This document shows positions 40,710 through 52,306 of a stretch of DNA of 64,000 nt, piece after piece. This stretch comes from Ceratotherium simum simum. Lineage: Eukaryota > Chordata > Mammalia > Perissodactyla > Rhinocerotidae. The notes below the pieces were generated by a model. That model saw only the letters and a program-made list of their open reading frames with translations. It was not told the DNA's origin and did no database searches. Position numbers and translations under genes: made by a program. The DNA is taken from NCBI RefSeq assembly GCF_000283155.1, contig NW_004454166.1, forward strand, positions 491,157 to 555,156, in the 5' to 3' direction. Each line of letters opens with the position of its first letter. Positions within the stretch are counted from its first letter, which is position 1.

Positions 40710-40860
40710 CATGAATTTTAGAGCTAGAATGGCCTCAGGGATCAGCTGGTCCAAACCCTGGGGTGAAAACCTTCCCAAGACCCCCAGCCAGGCAGTGCCG
40801 TATCCCCTTCCAAACCAGGGCCAGAGCTCCTGATGCTCCTGCCCTGCTGAGCTCTTTCTG
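40710..40860 (-). mobile_element. MIR-like SINE, antisense, diverged
   Basis: TTTTAGAGCTAGAATGGCCT, CAGGGATCAGCTGGTCCAAA and CAGGGCCAGAGCTCCTGAT match the reverse MIR-family 3' and core parts. Confidence 0.5.
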
Positions 40861-40864
40861 CAGC

Positions 40865-41139
40865 GCCAGAAAGTCTGGAGGAAGCTAGCTGATCAACCCC
40901 AACACTTTTCTCAAAGTCCCACCACACAGCTGCTGCAGCCCACACACCCCCTGAAAAGCTGAGGCCCCAGCCCCCATAAACAAGTCTGGGGACAAAGGCC
41001 TCTGAGGCCACGTCATCCTGTGAGCCTCAGAGAACCCAAGGGAGCAACAGCTGCACGCACACACCTTTGAAGCATTTCCCGGGCTGAGGAGAGGAAGGAG
41101 ATGGGGCAGTGTAGAGAGAGGGCTCTGTTCTTGCGGTCT
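40865..41139. other. Unassigned sequence
   Basis: Nothing recognised. Confidence 0.4.
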
Positions 41140-41315
41140 TCCTCCATCTCTACTTCTTGTCTCTCTCACACTGTTTGTCCCTTTCTGACTCTCTTTTTGT
41201 CTCTTTGCTAGTCTTTGATCATTTTTCATCTCTAGATCTTTCTGTCCCTCTGTCTCTTTCTTTGTCCCTGTCTCCTTCTCTCTGTCTCCATCTCTCTTTC
41301 TCTCTCATCTCAAGA
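41140..41315 (+). repeat. Pyrimidine-rich (CTCTGTCTC-type) tract
   Basis: About 175 bases of CTCTTTTTGTCTCTTTGC- and CTGTCTCCTTCTCTC-like sequence. Confidence 0.85.
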
Positions 41316-41439
41316 TCATCAGTGATTTTGCTCTTGATAGGTGTCAATTTAAAGGTTTTATTAATCCAGCTCTAGGAAAATCCCTGTTTATGAAATAAGA
41401 CATCCAGGAGTTATAACAATTCTTACAAAACTCCACAGC

Positions 41440-41605
41440 CTGGTGGAGAGGGAGGAGCCCATGCCTGGGAGTGAGAGCCCTGGGTTTCTTTCCCAGCCCT
41501 GCTCCGACTTGCCAGCCTCCATGGGGCCTCAGCTTTAGCATCTATAAAATGAAAGGGTTGGGACACATTGATCTCGAGCACCAGCTCCAGCTCTGACAAC
41601 CCAGG
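41440..41605 (+). mobile_element. MIR SINE
   Basis: CATGCCTGGGAGTGAGAGCC, CTTTCCCAGCCCTGCTCCGA, GGCCTCAGCTTTAGCATCTA and TAAAATGAAAGGGTTGGGAC are MIR blocks. Confidence 0.8.
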
Positions 41606-41939
41606 ATTTGGAAGGATCCAGATGCTCAGATTCCCCTGTGCAAATCCTAGCTGTGGGTATCATTGACTGCTTTTGTGGACACTGGCTGGGAGTTCCACCA
41701 GAGCTCCTCCCCATGCCAGTAGGCATCTCTGTACTTGGTGATTAGGATCTTCCTTTAATCCTTGCTTCTTCCTGCTCCTTTGTTTAAATGTGGATGAACA
41801 TGAGTTGGGTTTGGCAGCAGATGAACCCAGATGCCCGTCAGGAAGATCCGTCGATGGTAGGTGGGTTGGAGGGGGTCTCTCAAGTAGCCTGGTAGAGGAG
41901 GGAGTCTAAAGCCAGAAACTCAGAGAGAAGTCATTCCCT

Positions 41940-42425
41940 TTTTCAACAAATGTTTAGTGAATGCTACCCATGTGCCAAGCCCCTGACCTAAATCTGACAC
42001 TGTCTTTGCCTTTATTATAACATGAAGAAGAAAGAAAACGATTCTTCTCTGCTGAATGAATAACATTCTGTGGGAATCCAAAAGCAAGACGGTTTTGCTT
42101 TGAATGAGGAGATCAAGAAAGGCTTCCCAGGAAGGTGACAGTTGATCTGAGGCCTGTGGGTGAGTAGGATTTCAATGGACAGAGAAGTGTGGGGGAAAGG
42201 AGCAGTCCAAGCAGAAGGAACAGAATAAGCAAAAGAATAGAGGGACAGTCTCTTCAGAAACAGCTGAGTAGAGAGACTGAGGTGAAATCAGACTTTAGAG
42301 GGGTGTGGGAGCCTATAAAAGGAAGCTAAGGAAATAACCTTTATCCTGGGGATCTGGGGAGCCATTGGAGGTTTTTCAGCAAGAGACTAACAATCTCTAA
42401 TTTATGGTTTAGAAAGATCCCACTA
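41940..42425 (+). mobile_element. Old interspersed repeat, near complete, family not assigned
   Basis: AACAAATGTTTAGTGAATGC, ATGTGCCAAGCCCCTGACCT, AAAGGCTTCCCAGGAAGGTG, GATCTGAGGCCTGTGGGTGA, CAAGCAGAAGGAACAGAATA and GGGAGCCATTGGAGGTTTTT appear in order. The same block series recurs at 36125, 48000 and 53330, which shows a shared family. Confidence 0.6.
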
Positions 42426-42429
42426 GTCA

Positions 42430-42750
42430 TCAGTGTAAGGGCGGGGACGGAATAGGAGAAAGAGAAGGCAGAGACTCTCTGAAAAGACCAAAAGAACACA
42501 GAGGTAGAAGCTGTACCAACAATCAGAATAAATTTGTACATCAGTACATACAACCTAGACTACAGGGTAGGGGAAGAAGCCAAGTGGAGTGAGTGAGGAA
42601 CAGGAAATGAGGTCTGAGACAACTTGGCAAAGGAGAACTCACCATAGAAGACAAGTCTGTCAAGGTAGGGAGAGAGGGAAGGAAGAACAACAACTCAGAA
42701 GCCCCACAAATGAGACTTGTATTTGAAAGAAACCACAAGTGATAAATCAC
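42430..42750. other. Unassigned sequence
   Basis: Purine-rich, probably the tail of the old repeat. No gene. Confidence 0.35.
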
Positions 42751-42754
42751 CATA

Positions 42755-42925
42755 CATCAGGGCTGGCAGGGGTCTTCAAGACCGTTCAGTTCTTCATGCA
42801 CCCTGCATGGGGAAACAAAGGCCCAAAGAACGTGAAAGGCTTTCCTGGGTTCTCTGGAAAGGCCATGGCAGAGCCTGGTCTAGAATCAAGAACTCCTGCC
42901 TCCAAATCCCACAGTTTGCCCCCAC
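42755..42925 (-). mobile_element. MIR-like SINE, antisense
   Basis: GTCTTCAAGACCGTTCAGTT, GGGGAAACAAAGGCCCAAAG and CTCCTGCCTCCAAATCCCAC match reverse MIR. Confidence 0.65.
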
Positions 42926-43024
42926 TCTCGCATTTTGCCTGGCTAGGGTGTGCCTTGCCGGGAAAAAGAACAAGAGCCACAGGAACCACTGGGAGGTGCC
43001 TGGAATCCCAGCTCCTGTGACGTA

Positions 43025-43380
43025 GGCAGGCAGTTGTGCTATCAGGGCTGTCACTCCACTCAGAGTTCAGTGAGGGCAGAGCAAGAGCAGAGTCAGTGAA
43101 GGTAGAAAGAAAAGGGAAAGAAAGGGATATTTTGAAAGAAAAGTTAGCAGGATCAAGTGAATGATGCTCCAAGATGAAAGAAAACAAGAACTTGGGCATG
43201 AAAAAGATCTGGTGATGTTAGATCCATGTTATCATCATTAATGAACAAGACCAGGTCAGGGTAATCCCCAAAGTGAGGAGGCCGGAGAATTGGAGGAGGC
43301 AGAAGACAAAAGGGCTTATTTGAAGTGAAATTATGTGAGCTTTGTTTAGATAGGTTGAGTTTGAAGTGATGATGGAATCC
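43025..43380. other. Unassigned purine-rich sequence
   Basis: Nothing recognised. Confidence 0.35.
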
Positions 43381-43384
43381 CAAT

Positions 43385-43625
43385 AGCTAATATCTTTGAG
43401 CACTTACTCTATCACAGGTACAGAGTATTTGTGCTATCTCATTTAAGCCTCACAAGATCTTCTTGAGATGGCACTATCATTATCCTTTTTGGATAGATGA
43501 GAAACTGATGGATGGAGCTGTAAATAAATTTGTCCAAGGTTCCGCAGCTTGTAAGGGTCCAAGCCAGATGTCAAAGCCAGGTCCATCTAACTCCAAAGCC
43601 CACTCTCATTATTACTGCACTCCAG
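43385..43625 (-). mobile_element. MIR SINE, near full length, antisense
   Basis: TTGAGCACTTACTCTATCAC, CATTTAAGCCTCACAAGATC, TGGATAGATGAGAAACTGAT, TTTGTCCAAGGTTCCGCAGC and TCCAAAGCCCACTCTC run through the reverse MIR. Confidence 0.88.
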
Positions 43626-43629
43626 TTCC

Positions 43630-43955
43630 ATCACCAAGGAGCCAAAGAGAGGAGATAGTTGAAGAAGTAAGAATAAACACTTGAAAGTAGAGAGGAGAGA
43701 GAGAAAAGTGAGAGCATCGCAAACCCTGAGTAAGATGATTAGCCCAGTAAGGAGTCAGAGAGGAGCAGACGGAGGCAGTAGGAGAATAAATAGAGTCTTT
43801 GTCACAGAAGCCAAAGTTCGAGAAAGTTTCAAGCCAAACGTCAAGATGAGTCTTGAAGTCAATCCAAAGTGTCTTGTGTGGTGAATTTGTGCTGATCACA
43901 GTAAACACAGAAGAACCTTGGGTAACAAGAAATCCCAGTGTTTGCAAGTGCCCAG
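43630..43955. other. Unassigned sequence, possibly old repeat
   Basis: AGATGAGTCTTGAAGTCAAT is the only hint of a repeat. No gene. Confidence 0.35.
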
Positions 43956-45376
43956 GCTGCCTGGAAGACTTAGAAGGGAGAGTCAGAGTGCACAGAGAGC
44001 TCTAGTTGGGGCAGGGTTAGAACAATCAAACTTATGAGGGCATGAGGAAACATGCCCCAACACACTCCAGGGAACAGCAACAACAGACTCTGGGGATGGG
44101 CAGAAAATCTGATTTCCACAGTTGCCTATTATATTATTAAATATGTCCAGTTTTCAACAACAACAAACATAAGACATTCAAAGAAAAAAGAACATATGTG
44201 TCACACAGGAAAAAAAGCAATCAATAGAAACTCTACCTGAGGAAACCCAGATATTTTAAATCAGCTATTTTAACATGTTCAAAGAACTCAAGGAAACCAT
44301 GTCTAAAGAACTAAAGAAAAGTATGAGAATTATGTCTCAGCAAATAGAGAATAACAATAAAGAGATATAAATTATAAAGACAAACCAGATAGAAATTCTG
44401 GAGCTGAAACTACTATAACTGAAATGAAAGATTCACTACAGGGGCTCAACAGCAGAACTGAGCAGGCAGAAGAAAGAATCAGCAAGCTTGCAGATAGGTC
44501 AATTGAGATTACCCGATTGAGGAAGAGAAATTTAAAAAGAATGAAGAAAATGAACAGAGCCTCAGAGACATGTGGGACACTATCAAGCATATTAACATAC
44601 ACATAATGGGAGTCCCAAAAGGAGAGAAGAAAGAGAAAAGGCAGAAAGAATACTTGAAGAAAAAGGGGCCAAAACTTTCCAAATTTGATGAAAAACATGG
44701 ATCTACCCACCCAAGAAGTTCAACAAACTCTAAGTATGATAAGCACAAAGAGATCCAGCCATAGACACATCATAATCAAAATGCCAGAAACCAAAGACTA
44801 AGAGATAATCTCCATAGTAGCAAGAGAGGAGTGATCATGTGCAAATGAGCCTCAGTGAGATTAGTAGCTAATTTTTCATTCATCATTTTTTTGTATAGAG
44901 GCCAGTAGCCAGTAGGATGACATATTCAAAGTGCTAAAAGAAAAAAAAAACCTGTCAACCAAGAATTCTATATTCAGGCAAAAATATTACAAGAAAAAGA
45001 AAACTACAGATCAATATTTCTTATGAATACAGACGCAAAATCCTCAACAAAATACTAACAAACTGAATCAGTCAACATATAAAAACGGGTTAAATACCAG
45101 GACCCAGTGAGATTTACCCCAGGAATGCTAGGTTGGTTCAATATGTAAAAATCAACCAATGTAATACACTATACTAATGAAATAAAGGGGAAAAAACACA
45201 TTGTCATCTCAAAAGACACGGAAAAAGCATGTGACTAACTCCAATACCCTTTTGTAATAAAAGCACTCAAGAAACTAGGAATAAAAGAGAACTTCTTCAA
45301 CCTATGAAAACCCACAGCTAACATTACACTTAATGGTGAAAACCTGAAATCTTTCTCCAAAGATCAGGATCTGCTC

Positions 45377-45522
45377 TTGCCAGTTCACAACATTGTACTG
45401 GATATTCTAGCTTGGGCAATTAGGCAAGAAAAAGAAATAAAAGACATCCAGATTGGAAAGGAAGAAGTAAAATTAGCTCATTTTGCAGACGGCATGATTT
45501 TGTATAAAGAAAATCTTATGGA

Positions 45523-45569
<47 letters not shown>

Positions 45570-45760
45570 CTCTTAGGGCTAGTAAGTTCAGCAAGGTTGC
45601 AGGATGCAAGATCAATATACAAAATCCAGTTATATTTCTATATACTAGCAATGAAGAATCCAAAAGTGAAATTAAGAAAACAATTCCATTTACAGTAGCA
45701 TCAAAAAGAAAAACACTGAGGAACAATTGTAAGAAAAGAAGTACCAGACTCATACACTGA
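45377..45760 (+). pseudogene. L1 ORF2 reverse-transcriptase remnant
   Basis: The frame reads IRQEKEIKDIQIGKEEVK, then AHFADGMILYKENLMD. The family's catalytic FADD box is here FADG, so the second aspartate is lost. After the box the frame enters a Thr-His run encoded by (CA)n, then regains L1-like residues (FSKVAGCKINIQ). It is a non-functional relic, not a host gene. Confidence 0.85.
45525..45564. repeat. (AC)20 microsatellite within L1 ORF2
   Basis: Uninterrupted AC run. I recall L1 ORF2 having a short CACAC stretch at this spot, so the tract probably expanded from that seed. Confidence 0.95.
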
Positions 45761-47639
45761 AATTCCAAAACATCATTGAAAGAAATTAAGAAGACCTAAA
45801 TAAATCAAAAGACATCTCATGAACTTAATATTGTTAAGATGGCAATACACCTCAAATTGATCTACAGATTCAACTCAATCCCTGACAAAATCTCAGCTGT
45901 TTTTGTTTTCATTTTTCAGAAATTGACAAGCTGATCCAATAATTCATAGGGAAATATTAGAGATCTAGAATAGCCAAAACAATCTTGAAAAAGAAGAAAA
46001 ATGTTGGAGGACTCACACTTCCTGGTTTTAAAACTTACTACAAAGCTACAGTAATCAAGACTGTTTGGTTCTGGCATAAAGAGAGACATATAGATCAATG
46101 GAATAGAATTTAGAGTCCAGATATAAATCTACACATCTATAATCAATCCGTTTTCCCCAAGACAGTTCAATGGGGAAAAAATAGTTTTTTCCACAAATGG
46201 TGCTAGAACAACTGGATATCCATACGCAAAAGAATGAAGTTGGACCCCTCTCTCACACCATATACAAAAATTACATCACAATGGACTAAACACTTAAATG
46301 TAAAAGCTAAAACTATAAAATAAATTACAAGAAAGCATAGGTGTAAATCTTCATGACTTTATATTAGATAATGATTTCTTAGAAAGGCACCTAAAGCACA
46401 AGCAACAAAAGAAAAATAATAAATTGGATTTCATCAAACTTAAAAATGTTTGTGCTCCAAAGGACACTATTGAGAAACTGAAAAGACAAGCCACAGAATG
46501 GGAGAAAATAATTGCAAGTCGTACATCTGATAGGAGTCTAGTATCCAGAATATTTGAAGAACTTTTAAAACTCAGTAATAAAAATACAAATATCCCAATT
46601 AAAAAGTGGGCAAAGGACTTGAAGAAATAGGCTTTCCTCCAAAGAAGATATATAAATTGTCAATAAACACATATAAATTTACTTAACTTTATCAGTCATT
46701 AGGGAAATGCAAATCAAAACCGTAATGAAATAATACTTCATACCCCCCAGGATGGCTATAATAAAAAAGACAGAAAATAGCGAGTGTTGTTGAGGGTGTG
46801 GAGAAAGCAGAACCCTTATCCACTGCTGGTGGGGATGCAAATGGTGCAGCTGCTTTGGGAAACAGTCCGGCAGTTCCTTAAAAAGTTAAGCATAGAGTTA
46901 CCATATGACCCATATGTTCCACTACCAGTCATAGAACCAAGAGAAGTAAAAACACATGTTCAGATAAAAACTTTTACATGAATGTTCCCAGCAGCATTAT
47001 TCACAACAGACAAAAAGTGGAAACAACCCAAATGTCCATCAACTGACAAATGGACAAACAGAATTTAGTATAGCCATACAATGTGATATTATTCAGCCAT
47101 AAAAAGGAATGAAGTACTGACACATGCTGCAACGCTATGAGCCTAGTAAACATTATACTACGTGAAAGAAGCCAGACACAAAAGGCACCATATTATATGA
47201 TCCCGTTTTTATGAAATGTCCAAAATAGGCAAAGCCATAGAGACAGAAAGTAGATTGGTGGTTGCCAGGGGCTAAGGGGAGAGACAAATGGAGAGGGACT
47301 GCCTAATGGGTACGGGATTTCTTTTGCGGACGATGACAGTGTTCTGGACTTAGCGGTGATAGGTGTATAATCTGTGCGTATACTAAAAACCACCAAATTG
47401 TACACTTTAAGAGTAAACTTTATGGTATGCAAACTGTATCTCAATGAGGGAGAGAGAGTGGGAGAAAGGAGGTAGAACTTTCTGGAGCAAATATTGAGTG
47501 GCTGTTTAATCTCTCAGAGAACAGCAAGAACTCATTTAAATTATCTAGAAAAAAACGGATTTTATTCAACTGTTAAATTCCTTTGGACATATTACTCTGA
47601 AGCCTAGCTTATGTTGCATTTTGTAATATCTTCTTATAA

Positions 47640-47860
47640 AGTCATATATTAATTACAGCTGGATTTATAGAGAAATGTCTGGAAGGTTGTTATCTGAAAT
47701 GTTAACAGTGGTTGCCTCCGGGAGACGGTACCTCGTGTGGTTTTAAATTTATTTTTATGCTTTTATGTATCATTTACAATTTTCTATATGCATATTTATC
47801 AACTTTATAATCAGTAAAATCCATAAAGCTCTTTTTGTTTTGGAAAAAAACCTGGCTATG
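47640..47860 (+). mobile_element. L1 LINE, old 3' end
   Basis: AATGTTAACAGTGGTTGCCT, CCGGGAGACGG, ATTTATTTTTATGCTTTTAT, ACAATTTTCTATATGCATAT resemble the end at 19330-19480. Confidence 0.6.
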
Positions 47861-47984
47861 TTGAGAAAATATTGATAGATAATTTTAAAATTCTTTCTAC
47901 TTACATGAAACCAATATCACTTTGCTAGTTGCTTCCTGGAGGGGAAAATGTCCAATTAGCTGAGTGCTCATAATTCAACAATTA

Positions 47985-48260
47985 TTTTTTGCACACTGAA
48001 GAAGGCCCTGTGCTAAGTGGGGCTGAGTGGGAGAGAAGGATGTTTAGGGCAGGGTTCCTGCATTCAAGGGCCTTTTGCTGTAGTAAAGGATCTCAGATGT
48101 GTACATAAATAACTGACAGCAAGGCAGAACAGAAGTCTAACAGAGGCTGAAAGAGGCTGCAGAATCCCTGAGGAAGCTGTGATTGGCCACTGAGGGGTTC
48201 GAAAAGACAGGATGGCGTTCGAGCTGGGTCTTGAGGCTGAGCTGGATTTCACTGTGTGGC
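47985..48260 (+). mobile_element. Old interspersed repeat
   Basis: GAAGGCCCTGTGCTAAGTGG, TCCTGCATTCAAGGGCC, GAGGAAGCTGTGATTGGCCA and GAGCTGGGTCTTGAGGCTGA match the blocks of the repeat at 41940. Confidence 0.5.
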
Positions 48261-48299
48261 AGGCAGGAGGGAGGCAGGAGAGCAGAGGCAAGGAGTGCT

Positions 48300-48690
48300 G
48301 CAGTTCCCAGCCCTGCCCACCCTCCTGGTGGGCCCTCGCCTTCCTGAGCCGCTCCTACTCCTGGGCAGAGGCCCACAGTTTCACACCTTCAAGCCGTTGT
48401 TCACCTGGAACGCCCTTCCCTCCCTCATCGCCTCACTCACTCCTGCTATTCTTTAAGACTCAGGTTCCTGTCACTCTTCTGAGAAGTCTCCTTGACTGAG
48501 CTGCTTGAGTTCAAGGCCCCCCACCTGTGCTCTGACAGCATCCTGAGTCTGTTGTATCGTGCACTCTACACGCTGCGTTGCAATGATCTGTTGGGGATTT
48601 GTTTCCTCCACCAGATTGCGAGCTCAGGTGAAGAAGGGGCTGGGAGCCCGGCACAGAGCGCTGGTGCTCAGTAAGCGTTTAACTGAATGG
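48300..48690 (+). mobile_element. L2 LINE, 3' end
   Basis: CTGGAACGCCCTTCCCTCCC, ACTCCTGCTATTCTTTAAGA, CTCAGGTTCCTGTCACTCTT, AGATTGCGAGCTCAGGTGAA and GGTGCTCAGTAAGCGTTTAA are the L2 3' blocks in order. Confidence 0.85.
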
Positions 48691-48699
48691 AACATATTC

Positions 48700-49210
48700 T
48701 GTGGCTAGTCTGGGGAGTCAGGATGGTAGCCATAGCTCTGTGCCCAGCACACTCCCCTATACTCCCTTCTTCTAGAAGCCCACCCTGTCCTCCCGGCCAC
48801 AGAGTTGGGCCAGCAATGCCGGCTGGGCCAGTTATCGCTCCCCATGCCCCGGATACCATGATTGATCCGGGGATGCAGGTGGCCCAATAGGAGCCCCTCC
48901 CCCAGTGCAGCAGGGAGGAGGCAGGCTTCCCTCATTGAGGAGTTAAGCCAATAGTGGTCATATGCCTCAGCATGTAGAGAAAACCTGTCTGCAGGAGAGA
49001 AGGAAGCCATCACACAAGACAAGCAGAAAGGAAAAGAAAGCAGAAATGGCGTATGGGAATTACTGATGGTTTTGGAGACCCTGATTCCAGTCCTTGAGAT
49101 CTCCAGAGCTGGGCTGGTTCGGGCAGGGCTTTCTTCACCATGTGTCCTGTACTGAGACATTTCAATAGACCCCCTTGTGGGTACAAGCTATTCAGGTGGG
49201 GTTTGTCACT
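48700..49210. other. Unassigned, possibly LTR-like
   Basis: GATTGATCCGGGGATGCAGG and GGCCCAATAGGAGCCCC recall the LTR-like family at 27880. No gene. Confidence 0.3.
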
Positions 49211-49214
49211 TACA

Positions 49215-49400
49215 AGAGAATTCCTTCCCAGTGCTGGGAGGAAGACATACAGTTGGAAAGATCAGCTAAGGCCAGATTGGGGAGGATTCTAAATGCCAAA
49301 GAGGGGGTTAGAGTTTATATTGTAGGTGCAGTAGCGGGTAGTCAGCGCCACATGAGAGAAGAGCAGCAACATGTAAGTTTTGAATGAGAGGGAGAGGCGA
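49215..49400 (+). mobile_element. Old interspersed repeat, 3' block
   Basis: AGGCCAGATTGGGGAGGATT, CTAAATGCCAAAGAGG, TTAGAGTTTATATTGTAGG resemble the late part of the repeat at 41940. Confidence 0.4.
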
Positions 49401-49404
49401 GACA

Positions 49405-50075
49405 GGAGGCCAGTTGGAAATGCAAAATAACCACCCCCATATATCACAGAGGTCAAGGAGAAAGGAGATTGAATAAAACCCTGATTTTGTTATGTAGGAA
49501 AGAGCAGCAAGGCTTGTGATAAATGGGGAAGTAAAGGAGAAAGGTGGTCATGTCAAATAAATAGTCATTTCTGAAACACCGCAAACGGCCCCGTGCGCAA
49601 ACATTAGTCACTGATACAAATGGGATCTCAGGGGTTTTATAAACAAGCAAGCCCTTGCCAACACTCACATCTGGCAGACGATACATCCATCATGTGTAAA
49701 TACTTCACGTAGCATCGATTACCCTGATCAATTTCAGGCATCTATCATTTTCCAGTCCTGCAACCCAGCACAGGGAAATTACAAAGACATAGAATGTTCT
49801 GATCATTCTACAGCTACGGCTGGCTTATAGGAAAACCGTGAATAAATCCGTGGCAAAACTTAGGTGGCTTTCAAGGCATAAAGAAAAAATCGCTATTTTG
49901 TTTTTCCATAGAATTATTTCTTAAACTAGATCAAGAAACCATCATTTTCAAAATTCACTTCCTCTTCTTGGGAGGAATATCAATAATGATGCACGAATAA
50001 TATGGACAACAAATGCTTAAAACTGAGAGCCACAGTTATCAGACCTGATACAGCAGCATAACATCTGCTTAAAGG
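49405..50075. other. Unassigned AT-richer sequence
   Basis: Nothing recognised. Confidence 0.35.
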
Positions 50076-50079
50076 AAGA

Positions 50080-50330
50080 GAAAGTAAGACTGGAAAGGTG
50101 GAAGGTGATAAGGATTAGGTTTTATCTTGTAGGCAAAAGGGAGTCATAAGAGGTTTTTTCAGCAGGAAAATGACACGGTCAGAATGGTTCAGAAAGGGCC
50201 TGTTCTAGGCAAGAAATAAGGGATCTGCAAGTGGAGAGGAAGTCAGTGGACTCAGGATTGTCAGTCGAGAGATGACAGAGGTCAAGGTGGGACGTGAGTG
50301 AGTAGCCGTTAAGATAGAGGTGTGGCTGAG
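50080..50330 (+). mobile_element. Old interspersed repeat, 3' block
   Basis: GGATTAGGTTTTATCTTGTA, GGGAGTCATAAGAGGTTTTT, TCAGCAGGAAAATGACACGG show the same late blocks. Confidence 0.5.
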
Positions 50331-50389
50331 GCCCCACAGGGGGCAGGAGAGTGTGAGCAGCATGTACTAAGAAGGAGAGAGAGGAGCCA

Positions 50390-50595
50390 ACGACCTTTGA
50401 GCCCCTACTGGTGCCAGGCTACTCTGAGCACTTTCTACACACTCTCTCCTTTAGTCCCTCAAAACAGTCCTGTGGGGTAGCTGTTATTATTTCCAAATTT
50501 ACAAATGACAGAAAGGAGGCTCAGAGAGGTTAAGTAACTTGCCTGAGGCCACACAAGTCTTTTGGACACAAAAACCTGTGTCCTTTTCAATATGA
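50390..50595 (-). mobile_element. MIR SINE, near full length, antisense
   Basis: TTGAGCCCCTACTGGTGCCA, CTTTAGTCCCTCAAAACAGT, CAAATTTACAAATGACAGAA, GAGAGGTTAAGTAACTTGCC and GAGGCCACACAAGTC. Confidence 0.88.
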
Positions 50596-50599
50596 GACA

Positions 50600-50950
50600 C
50601 TATCTCCTGTGTACATTATTTATCCCTCTCAACTTCATCAGGTAAAGGATGAGGCTGAGATTTAAAAATTGACTGACACTCCCAGCTGGTGAGTGCCCGG
50701 CTCTGGACGTGCAGCCAAGGCTGACCTGCTCTCATTCCCCCTTACCTCCCTACCTAACTGATCTGTTAAATGACCCCTTGTTCTGCCACCTTGTGTAGCT
50801 CCCGACATATTCATTGTTAAACCAGAAAGTCTTACTGGGTGTGTTTTAAAAGGGACCCTAGGAAGGGCCTGGGGGAGGCTGTGGGATGGGCATGGACTTC
50901 CCAGGGCCCAGAATATGCTCTTCCTCCTGCCAGGAGGAGCCTCAGCACCT
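50600..50950. other. Unassigned sequence
   Basis: Nothing recognised before the SINE. Confidence 0.35.
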
Positions 50951-50966
50951 TTGAAAATAATTCCCC

Positions 50967-51183
50967 GGGCCGGCCCCGTGGCTTAGCGGTTAAGTGCATG
51001 CGCTCCACTGCTCGCGGCCCGGGTTCGGATCCCGGGCGTGCACCGACGCACCGCTTCTCCGGCCATGCTGAGGTCGTGTCCCACGTACAGCAACTAGAAG
51101 GATGTGCAGCTATGACGTACAACTATCTACTGGGGCTTTGGGGGGAAAAACAAGTAAATAAAATTTAAAAAAAAAAAAAAAAA
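50967..51183 (+). mobile_element. ERE-type SINE, full length
   Basis: Head GGGCCGGCCCCGTGGCTTAG, B-box GGTTCGGATCC at about 51023, tail half CAACTAGAAGGATGTGCAGC and CTATCTACTGGGGCTTTGGG, poly(A). A perfect 14-bp duplication GAAAATAATTCCCC lies at 50953-50966 and 51184-51197. Confidence 0.95.
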
Positions 51184-51199
51184 GAAAATAATTCCCCTA

Positions 51200-51900
51200 A
51201 AGTTTCCTAAAACCCCAGGTTTCTACCCAGCAGCCCTGGCCTGCCAAGGTAATTTCCAAAGCCCCAGCCTTGAAGGCTCACAAATCCTCTGTTCATGCTC
51301 AGACATATAAATTGCATTAGAGGAGAGGAGAACTATGCATCTGGTGGTGTGATCTCTGAAGAAGAGAAGGCACTGCTTCTCCAGTGCACCCACGGGAACA
51401 ACACTCGGGACCTGGCCCTTCTCCAGCAGAGCCCAGCGGGAAGGCTGGGCCTCTCCAGCCCTCTCCAGACTGAGATGAAAGGAGCCCATTTCCCTCTCAA
51501 GAGTGTCCTAGATGTTAGGGGAAAGGGATCTCCCGCACTAGCAGGCACATGCATACACACTCCAGGTCATTGTCACTGGAATTAACAAGTTCACTCAAGA
51601 GGCTCGGCCCAGAGGCTCTACCCAGAGGGTCTGCTGGAGTGTGTGGAGCAAATATCTTTTCCTGAAGACAGCCCAAAGACTCCTGATTTTTTTCTTCATC
51701 ACTTACAGCTGGTAGTTTATTAGAATTCCAATGAACAAAATATTATTCAATCCGTTCACATTTATCTTGAACCCTTGATCTGTCTTAGGTCCGTGTTGGG
51801 TTCTAAGGACAAAGAAATGAATTGGAAATGGCCCTTGATCTCAAGTTCTCCATCTACAGGGGAAAGTGGACACTAAACGAAGTCAAGGACTTAACGAAAG
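51200..51900. other. Unassigned sequence, old-repeat start at its end
   Basis: Small frames on both strands, no domain. From about 51740 TTATCTTGAACCCTTGATCT and GTTCTAAGGACAAAGAAATG hint at an old repeat. Confidence 0.35.
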
Positions 51901-51904
51901 GCCT

Positions 51905-52110
51905 CCGGCAGTTTGGAGGCAGATAGACCTGGGTTCACATCTCAGTTCTCACACTTGATAGTTGTGTGGCCTTAGGCAAGTCATAAATGAGCCTCTGTTT
52001 CTTCATCTGTAAGTTAAAATTGACCCAGCAGAGTTGGTGTATGGAAGAGAGAGAGGATTGGCATAGTGCCCAGGAGAGAAAAGTTGTGCCATACATGCTA
52101 TTGATTATTA
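51905..52110 (+). mobile_element. MIR SINE
   Basis: GAGGCAGATAGACCTGGGTT, AGTTGTGTGGCCTTAGGCAA, CTTCATCTGTAAGTTAAAAT and GGATTGGCATAGTGCCCAGG. Confidence 0.85.
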
Positions 52111-52139
52111 AGAGAAAAGAGTAAATATTTTCAACTGAA

Positions 52140-52229
52140 AGAATTAGTGAAGGCTTCCTGGAGGAGGTGACATCTACATAAGACTTTAAAGGATAGGTAG
52201 ATTTTGACATATAAAAAGCCAGAAAAGAG
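52140..52229 (+). mobile_element. Old interspersed repeat, left half (split by L1)
   Basis: GTGAAGGCTTCCTGGAGGAG and GTGACATCTACATAAGAC match its middle. It resumes at 53320 after the L1 insertion. Confidence 0.55.
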
Positions 52230-52306
52230 GTTGGGAGGGGATCGAGGGAGGGAGGGATAAACAAGTGGAGTGCAGGGGCCTTCTAGGGCAGTGACATTCT
52301 TCTGGA

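Larger units (their letters stand above)
43960..47455 (+). mobile_element. L1 LINE with ORF1 and ORF2 remnants, internally deleted
   Basis: About 3.5 kb of one L1. From 43960 to about 44980 it holds a 5'/ORF1 part (AAATCTGATTTCCACAGTTG, GGAAACCATGTCTAAAGAAC, and protein MWDTIKHINIHIMGVPKGEK at 44570). At about 44990 it jumps to the middle of the ORF2 reverse-transcriptase region (frame 45377-45760). ORF2 C-terminal pieces (frames at 46424 and 46784) and a 3' UTR follow to CTGTATCTCAATGAGGG. All frames are broken, so it is dead. A (CA)20 tract interrupts ORF2. Confidence 0.9.

Noticed and set aside
44570..44764. Conserved-looking protein frame
   Set aside because: It is a broken L1 ORF1 remnant, not a host gene.
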